DNA of 8,872 nucleotides from Candidatus Sumerlaeota bacterium (GTDB taxonomy: Bacteria; Sumerlaeota; Sumerlaeia; MWCT01): NCBI GenBank assembly GCA_026398545.1, contig JAPLSR010000483.1:1-8872 (forward strand), read 5' to 3'. Position numbers and translations under genes: made by a program. Shown here in pieces: positions 3,854 to 8,872 of the stretch. A model generated the notes under the pieces. The model did not search any database, was not told the DNA's origin, and saw only the letters and a list, made by a program, of their open reading frames with translations. Within the stretch, counting starts at the first letter, position 1; each line of letters starts with the position of its first letter.

Positions 3854-6592
3854 ATGTTGAAAAAATTTAATAAGATTTCTAACCCGAGGGCAAAGATTTG
3901 TGCAGGGTCACAGACAGCTTTGCTGAGGGCAATCACACTCCTTCTTTTGGTGGTGCTGGTGGACAGGCGGGTAATAGTGGCTCAGCCTACACCCACTCAG
4001 ACATCTACACCAAGACCTACACCTACCGAAACACCGACGCCCACGCCGTCACCTACTCCTACTAAAACTCCTACGCTTACGCCGACACCTACGCCGACAC
4101 CTAAACCTACCAAAACTCCGACACCGATTAGTTTGAGTGAAGCGTTGGATATCCCAGGGCTTACCTGGACAACTGGTGGAAATGCAAATTGGTTTGGGCA
4201 ATCAGCAACTTATTATTTTAATGGTGATGCGGCGCAGAGTGGCTTAATTTCCCACAATCAAGAATCATGGATAAGCACGAACGTCACAGGACCGGGGATT
4301 ATAAAATTCTGGTGGAAAGTCTCCTGTGAACCGTATAATGATTACTTGGAATTCTTAGTTGACGATAATTCAGGGTATGTAACCTCTAGCAATGTTGGTG
4401 GTTGGAAGTATAAGAGTTATAATATTGGATTGGGTGTGCATACACTGAAATGGAGATATGTTAAGGATGCTACTGGTTCAATGGGCTCGGATTGTGGCTG
4501 GCTGGACAAATTAATATATACTGCCTTACCACCTCCAACGCCAACAGCCACGCCCGTAGGCGACCTTGTGGTTCATTCAGTAGAAATTACTCAGCAAATT
4601 CAGACCTATAATAATTCTCTCCCACTGGCAGCTAATAAGCCGACGATGGTTAGAGTTCATGTGGGGGCAATTGGCGCCACGGCTTCTGTTCCCGGAGTTA
4701 CGGCAAAACTTTATGGCTGGCGCAATGGTACCGGCGGACCGCCTCTTCCAGGTTCTCCGCTATCTCCCGGGAACGGTCCAATTACACTGCCAAAATTTCC
4801 AGACCATGCAAATATCAACCATAGTCTTTACTTTATGCTTCCTGATGCGTGGCGAACTCCAGGAGTAATTGCCATCAAGGCACAGGTTGACCCATACAAT
4901 TCTATTTATGAGACTAATGAAAGCAATAACTATAGCGGAAATTATTCTAAATCCTTTGAACAAACCAAGCAGATTAACCTTGTTATGGTCCGTGTGTGGT
5001 ATCAGCATGGAGCCGAGAACCTGACACCTGGCACCTGGGCATACTGGGGTAGCGCGGGCTGGCTTTATCGGATATTTCCAACAACATCCGTTAACGTGTG
5101 GGAATTTTCTGGCAAGGTCCTTAAATTCACCGGAGACCTTAATACTGACGAAGGCTGGGACAATCTGCTATATAAAGTAGGTTTGCTTAATTTCTACACC
5201 GATGACCCCACCGACAACTGTATATACTATGGTTTAATTCATCAAAATGTGGTCACCGGTGATCATCTAGGGCTTGGATATTATCCACCATGGATGGATT
5301 CCATTGGCAAGGTATATAAATGGGAACTGGCATACAGCGGCAGCATTCTCGGACACGAACTCGGACATAACTTTGGTTTTAAACATTCGTGGGATGACCC
5401 CAGCAATTCTCCTACCTGTTACCCGGACTATCCCGTGGATGTATTTTCCCGCATGGTATTTCCAAATACGACTATTGAAATTATGAATTACGGTCCCCTA
5501 TTTGCAAGATTCTGGCCAAACGCTTATACTTATGGTCGTCTGTTTGATAGATTTAGAGGCACTGGAGCTGCCAAAGATAGCCTTGACAAACCGGAAAAGA
5601 GAGACCCGCGAATTGCCCGTATCCAGACTAAAAGCAAGGGAAGCAATGAATACCTGATTGTCGCAGGTATTATCTTCCGCGCCGGCGGCACAGGTGCGCC
5701 AGTCCTTGAGCGCCTTGACCCGATGCAACGGCTCTTTCTTACTGCAGGCGGAAATACTGAGACCGGGACAGGGCAATACTCCATTGCCTTGCAAGATAGT
5801 GTTGGAACCACGCTATTTGAGCGAAAGTTTGAACCTCAATTTCTGGGATGTGAAGAAGGCGTTATTCCTGAGAGAGGATTATTTCAGGAAATCATCCCCT
5901 TTGCTACGGGAACAAGACAGATTGTCTTTCTCTACGGAACAACAGAATTACATCGTGTATATGTAAGCTTAAACGCACCACAGGTAACAGTTGTCTATCC
6001 CAATGGTGGCGAAAATCTCTCCGGGAATGTCTCCTGCTTATGGACGGCAAGTGATGATGATGGCGACACTATGACATACACGATTCAGATGAGCCGTGAT
6101 AATGGTGCAAACTGGTTTATGGTTGCCAATAATATCTCCACTACTTCTTATGAAGTGAACGTTGATGACCTGCCAGGGGGCACACAATGCCTGGTGCGGG
6201 TAATTGCTACGGATGGCGTTAACTCTGGAATGGATGAGTCTAATGGAACCTTTACGATTGCCAAAAAGGTGCCTGATTGCGAAATCATCCAGCCATCAAA
6301 TAACTCTGTATTTAGAATTGGACAGCCTGTAACCTTTCTTGGTGGTGCAATAGACCCTGAGGATGGTTCTCTGCAAGACGCGAATTTATCCTGGTCTTCA
6401 GACATGGATGGCGCATTGGGAACAGGAACTACGATTGAGACAGAATCCTTAACTTTAGGGACTCACACTATCACACTTCAAGCTATGGACAGCGATAGTA
6501 ACTTATGCACAAGCAATATCACCATTCTTATTGAAGATGAACCACTGTTGCCGCCAACTTCCACCGGCTCTCATTGGTTATTATACCAATGA
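3854..6592 (+). CDS. Secreted multidomain metzincin-type metalloprotease
   Basis: Predicted extracellular zinc protease of 912 residues. The ATG at 3854 follows AAGGAG with a 10-base spacer. A hydrophobic stretch at 26-36 and a possible cleavage site after Ala43 make a signal peptide, although DRR at 37-39 interrupts it. Residues 44-91 are a Thr/Pro linker. Residues about 93-225 look like a beta-sandwich (FWWKVS, YDYLEF-like strands, GVHTLKWRYVKD). A second short TP linker (226-236) leads to a CARDB-like domain (237-365) containing ETNESNN at 353-359. The catalytic domain has HELGHNFGFKH at 501-511, the HEXXHxxGxxH zinc motif, and IMNYG with Met544 as a likely Met-turn 33 residues on. A beta-rich linker domain (about 598-706) and two Ig-like domains (about 708-805 and 807-896, with YPNGGE and SWSSDMDGALGTG) follow. 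No anchor is seen at the C-terminus. Exact peptidase family (M11, M43 or M66-like) and substrate are unknown. The first third is AT-richer than the flanking genes. Confidence 0.85.
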   Translation: MLKKFNKISNPRAKICAGSQTALLRAITLLLLVVLVDRRVIVAQPTPTQTSTPRPTPTETPTPTPSPTPTKTPTLTPTPTPTPKPTKTPTPISLSEALDIPGLTWTTGGNANWFGQSATYYFNGDAAQSGLISHNQESWISTNVTGPGIIKFWWKVSCEPYNDYLEFLVDDNSGYVTSSNVGGWKYKSYNIGLGVHTLKWRYVKDATGSMGSDCGWLDKLIYTALPPPTPTATPVGDLVVHSVEITQQIQTYNNSLPLAANKPTMVRVHVGAIGATASVPGVTAKLYGWRNGTGGPPLPGSPLSPGNGPITLPKFPDHANINHSLYFMLPDAWRTPGVIAIKAQVDPYNSIYETNESNNYSGNYSKSFEQTKQINLVMVRVWYQHGAENLTPGTWAYWGSAGWLYRIFPTTSVNVWEFSGKVLKFTGDLNTDEGWDNLLYKVGLLNFYTDDPTDNCIYYGLIHQNVVTGDHLGLGYYPPWMDSIGKVYKWELAYSGSILGHELGHNFGFKHSWDDPSNSPTCYPDYPVDVFSRMVFPNTTIEIMNYGPLFARFWPNAYTYGRLFDRFRGTGAAKDSLDKPEKRDPRIARIQTKSKGSNEYLIVAGIIFRAGGTGAPVLERLDPMQRLFLTAGGNTETGTGQYSIALQDSVGTTLFERKFEPQFLGCEEGVIPERGLFQEIIPFATGTRQIVFLYGTTELHRVYVSLNAPQVTVVYPNGGENLSGNVSCLWTASDDDGDTMTYTIQMSRDNGANWFMVANNISTTSYEVNVDDLPGGTQCLVRVIATDGVNSGMDESNGTFTIAKKVPDCEIIQPSNNSVFRIGQPVTFLGGAIDPEDGSLQDANLSWSSDMDGALGTGTTIETESLTLGTHTITLQAMDSDSNLCTSNITILIEDEPLLPPTSTGSHWLLYQ
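3983..4126 (+). repeat. Degenerate tandem repeat encoding a Thr/Pro linker
   Basis: The DNA is an irregular run of ACNCCN-type hexamers encoding about 48 residues of alternating Pro and Thr with scattered Lys, Ser, Glu and Arg. Such linkers hold secreted domains apart and are frequent sites of O-glycosylation in other organisms. The DNA is prone to length change by slippage. Confidence 0.85.
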
Positions 6593-6697
6593 TGATGGTG
6601 ATGAAGATTGGATTTAGAGATGATGTTCAGACCTGATTTTCGCGCTTCACAAAAATTCGCTATAGTTTTCCCGGAATTCTAAAGTTGTAAAAAACAG

Positions 6698-6740
6698 AAA
6701 AAAAACACTTATCTTTCATCCCCCTATGCACAATATAGTG
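6698..6740 (-). terminator. Candidate terminator after the GH130 gene
   Basis: Just past the GH130 stop codon, plus-strand segments CACTTAT (6706-6712) and ATATAGTG (6733-6740) can pair through seven base pairs with one bulge and a 20-base loop. On the minus strand the stem is followed at once by eight T residues (plus 6698-6705) and, three bases on, by six more. The U-tract is convincing. The stem is AT-rich and its loop large, so termination may be weak. It also faces the end of the convergent protease gene. Confidence 0.35.
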
Positions 6741-6752
6741 GAGCTCTTAAAT

Positions 6753-7682
6753 TCATGGGTGAATCCTGTTCAGGCAGGCGTCAATTAGTTCCTGCATGCT
6801 CCCTGTGGCAAGGCAAATGCACGTGTCGGCGGCACCGTAATAGACTTTGATGGTTCCATCCGGCTCTGGAATGGCACCGTTGGAAAAGACACAGTTCATT
6901 GTTTCACCGCACCGCTCATAAGGCTCCCGCGGGGTGAGGATGAATTCCGGACATTGTCCAACAACCTTGTAAGGTTTCTCAAGGTCAAGCAGGATGACGC
7001 CCAGCCGGTATACATAATTGCATGCAAGCCAGACGCCGTGAATAATAACAAGCCACCCTTCGGGGGTCTTGATAGGTGTCGGTCCGATGCCCCATTTTTC
7101 ACGCATCCATGTCTGAGGCGCAAGTTCAACAGGTCTGTGATTTCCCCAGTGAATAAGGTCGGGGGAAAAGGAGACCATATTGATTGCCTGATTGCCGTTC
7201 ATGGGTCTTTCCATGCGCACATAAAAGCCATTAATCCTTTCTGGAAAGAGGGCGCAATTGCGGTTCCATGGCGGTGTGAAAAATGGGAGCCTCTCAAATG
7301 TCCTGAAATCGTTTGTCCTGACACAACCGATGCGGACAACCTCTCCAAAATCCTGTGCACAATATGTGATGTAATAAACGCCTTCAAGATAAGTAACCCT
7401 TGGGTCATAGCGATGATATTCCCAGTCCTCTAATTCGGGAGCGAAGGGGATGGGAATCGGTTCGGGGTCAATGGTAAAGTGAACTCCGTCCTTACCTCTG
7501 GCGATGTGCAATTTGTTATCGCGTCTCCCATCCTCAACGCGAGGTATCAAGATGTATTCCTGACCGAATTTGATGGCACCGCAATTGTAGACGGCATTTG
7601 CATGAAACGGGACATCCTTATAAGTTAGTATCGGGTTTCCAGGATACCGTCTCAATAATTCCGATTTCAGGAGATGTGACAT
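6753..7682 (-). CDS. GH130-family beta-mannoside phosphorylase or glycosidase
   Basis: Cytoplasmic five-bladed beta-propeller enzyme, 309 residues, no signal peptide. GH130 members phosphorolyse or hydrolyse beta-mannosides. Supporting motifs are YPGNPIL (13-19), AVYNCGAI (30-37), RYDPRVT with the putative catalytic Asp93 (91-97), YYITY (103-107), LFPERINGFYVRMERP (145-160), SPDLIHW (173-179), EKWGIGPTPIKTPEGWL (195-211), IHGV and YRLGVILLDLEKP (225-237), and YYGAADTCICLA (281-292). Arg141, Lys196 and His215 lie where I recall phosphate-binding residues in characterised phosphorylases, which favours a phosphorylase, though without alignment this is tentative. Asp93 is preceded by Arg-Tyr, where the Glu of the common GxEDPR form would stand. 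A strong GGAGGTGA (plus 7690-7697) lies seven bases before the ATG. The gene is 93 bases downstream of the GT4 gene on the same strand, so co-transcription is likely. Substrate is unknown. Confidence 0.88.
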   Translation of the reverse strand: MSHLLKSELLRRYPGNPILTYKDVPFHANAVYNCGAIKFGQEYILIPRVEDGRRDNKLHIARGKDGVHFTIDPEPIPIPFAPELEDWEYHRYDPRVTYLEGVYYITYCAQDFGEVVRIGCVRTNDFRTFERLPFFTPPWNRNCALFPERINGFYVRMERPMNGNQAINMVSFSPDLIHWGNHRPVELAPQTWMREKWGIGPTPIKTPEGWLVIIHGVWLACNYVYRLGVILLDLEKPYKVVGQCPEFILTPREPYERCGETMNCVFSNGAIPEPDGTIKVYYGAADTCICLATGSMQELIDACLNRIHP

Positions 7683-7775
7683 AAATTCTTCACCTCCGTG
7701 TAAGATTTTTACTCCATGCGCTCAGGGATGGGTTTCAAAGAATTTCATTATCTCCCTTTATCTCAAATCTAACGG

Positions 7776-8872
7776 TCAGGGACGCGGCGCATAAGTCTTA
7801 TACAGTTCATAATACTGTCCCACTGTTGACATTATATTAAAGCGCTCCACTGCCCGCCTGCGCCCGGCTTTCCCGAACATCTGGCATCTTTCCGGGTTGG
7901 AGAGGAGGTCTATCACTTTTGCGGCAAGGGCGTCTGAATCTCGTGGAGGGACAAGATAGCCACACACACCATCCTCGATAAGCTCAGAAAGCCCCCCCAC
8001 ACAACTCGCAACAACGGGCACCCCGCATGACATCGCCTCGGCAACTGTGAGTCCGAATGACTCTATCAAACTGGGCTGAACAAGGATGTTCATCGCTCCC
8101 ACAAGTCTGGGTATCAGGGGGGAAATTCTCCCAAGGAATCTGACCCTGTCGGACAGGTTTTCCCTTGCCACCTCCGCCTCCAACTCATGCCGAAGCGGTC
8201 CCTCCCCAATAATAATAATAATTGTTTCAGGAAATTGCCGAAGAATAGGCGGAATGGCTTTGATAAAATATATTAAGCCCTTCATCTCAACCAGGTTTCC
8301 CACAAGACCAATGACATTTTTCACCGGGCGTTCCGTCAGATATTTACAATATTGGTCTTTTTCATTCCTTACAAGCGGTATAAAGACCTCAGTGTCCACT
8401 CCGTTATATATGCGGACGACTTTCTCCTGCGGCACCCCCTCCGCAATAAGACTATCCTTTACAAAATCACTCACGGCAATTATCATTTTTGTGTATTTGA
8501 CGGTGTGCAGATAAAATCTCCTCACGAATGGACGCACAAATTTTCCCCACTCTTCCCAGGCATGAATCCCATGTTCGGTGGAGAATATGACGGGGACACC
8601 AGCGGCATGGGCTGCCATGCGCCCGATAATATCTGCCCGCAGGACGTTTGTGTGAACAATATCACACCGAAGATTCCGGATGTGCCTGATGAGGGCTCGG
8701 TAACCTAATAAGTCAAACATGCCCTTCATGGCAATAAGATGCGTGGGAATCCCGCGCTCTATGAAACGCCCTTCCAGAGCCCCGCCGCGGGAGAGCGCAG
8801 CGCTGACAACTTCCAAATCCCCATAAGATGCCATCAATGATGCAACACGCTCTGTCAGCAACCCTGGTCCAT
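7776..8872 (-). CDS. GT4-family glycosyltransferase, 5' end outside the window
   Basis: Retaining GT-B glycosyltransferase that transfers a sugar from a nucleotide-sugar donor, probably in cell-surface or other glycan synthesis. The frame stays open to the right edge and begins with GPGLLTERVASLM, which aligns with the GGAER helix that follows the first beta-strand in this family. About 12-20 N-terminal residues are therefore missing, and the TTG at 8861 is not the start. The N-terminal domain shows RCDIVHTNVLRADIIGRMAA and STEHG. The donor-binding domain begins at VIGLVGNLVEMKGLIYFIKA and continues with IIGEGPLRHELE, VRFLGRI and the E-x7-E motif in ESFGLTVAEAM (plus 8037-8063), then GVPVVASCVGGLSELI. 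About 364 codons are visible, close to full length for the family. The gene lies directly upstream of GH130. Sugar donor and acceptor cannot be deduced. Confidence 0.92.
   Translation of the reverse strand, partial: GPGLLTERVASLMASYGDLEVVSAALSRGGALEGRFIERGIPTHLIAMKGMFDLLGYRALIRHIRNLRCDIVHTNVLRADIIGRMAAHAAGVPVIFSTEHGIHAWEEWGKFVRPFVRRFYLHTVKYTKMIIAVSDFVKDSLIAEGVPQEKVVRIYNGVDTEVFIPLVRNEKDQYCKYLTERPVKNVIGLVGNLVEMKGLIYFIKAIPPILRQFPETIIIIIGEGPLRHELEAEVARENLSDRVRFLGRISPLIPRLVGAMNILVQPSLIESFGLTVAEAMSCGVPVVASCVGGLSELIEDGVCGYLVPPRDSDALAAKVIDLLSNPERCQMFGKAGRRRAVERFNIMSTVGQYYELYKTYAPRP

Noticed and set aside
6548..6568. LPPTSTG near the protease C-terminus as a sortase signal
   Set aside because: It does not match LPxTG, and no hydrophobic segment with a basic tail follows.
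6585..6617. Possible frameshift at the protease C-terminus: the next frame reads YTNDDGDEDWI before a stop
   Set aside because: The acidic tail looks protein-like, but the other frame reads poorly just upstream. The annotated frame already covers complete Ig-like domains, so there is no need for a shift.
7722..7748. Nine-codon leader-peptide-like frame (minus strand, MKFFETHP then stop) ahead of GH130
   Set aside because: The ribosome-like GGGAG is only three bases from its ATG, there are no runs of one regulatory amino acid, and no attenuator hairpin follows.
8859..8861. TTG as the start of the glycosyltransferase
   Set aside because: The frame stays open to the window edge and the residues before TTG fit the conserved glycine-rich loop of the family, so the true start lies outside.

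Overview
The window looks like chromosomal DNA of a free-living bacterium with mixed base composition and no phage, plasmid or CRISPR content. Genes start with ATG behind clear GGAGG-type ribosome sites. The Thr/Pro-linker secreted protease and the 'CACAGAG...CTCTGTG' type intergenic palindrome are, from memory, common in environmental and candidate-phylum genomes such as Omnitrophota- or Planctomycetota-like lineages. No marker here fixes the taxon.

Layout, left to right. (1) The last 16 codons of an unidentified gene (+, 1-51). (2) sppA (+, 187-1203), a membrane-anchored signal peptide peptidase with an intact Ser/Lys dyad. (3) A convergent intergenic region (1204-1366) filled by a large imperfect palindrome of about 138 bp, with a second 15-bp palindrome nested in one arm. 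(4) truA (-, 1367-2137), a tRNA pseudouridine synthase. (5) A divergent intergenic region, then an acyl-CoA dehydrogenase (+, 2284-3444). (6) A 409-bp gene-free, AT-rich stretch (3445-3853) holding inverted repeats, a promoter candidate overlapping one of them, short direct repeats and a leader with competing long-range pairings. (7) A 912-residue secreted metzincin-type metalloprotease (+, 3854-6592) with a Thr/Pro linker, an N-terminal beta-sandwich, a CARDB-like domain, a HEXXHxxGxxH catalytic domain and C-terminal Ig-like domains. (8) On the minus strand, a GT4-type glycosyltransferase cut by the right edge (7776-8872), followed downstream by a GH130-family glycoside phosphorylase/hydrolase (6753-7682).

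Functional reading. sppA, truA and the dehydrogenase are housekeeping or central-metabolism genes with no evident operon linkage to each other. The metzincin stands alone behind a long, possibly regulated leader and probably acts outside the cell. The GT4 and GH130 genes lie 93 bp apart on the same strand, and the GH130 has a strong ribosome site and a candidate terminator, so they may form the end of a glycan operon running in from the right. I see no defence system. The least ordinary pieces are the multidomain metzincin with its upstream leader, the nested palindromic element at 1222-1359, and the GH130 with an altered catalytic-Asp context.
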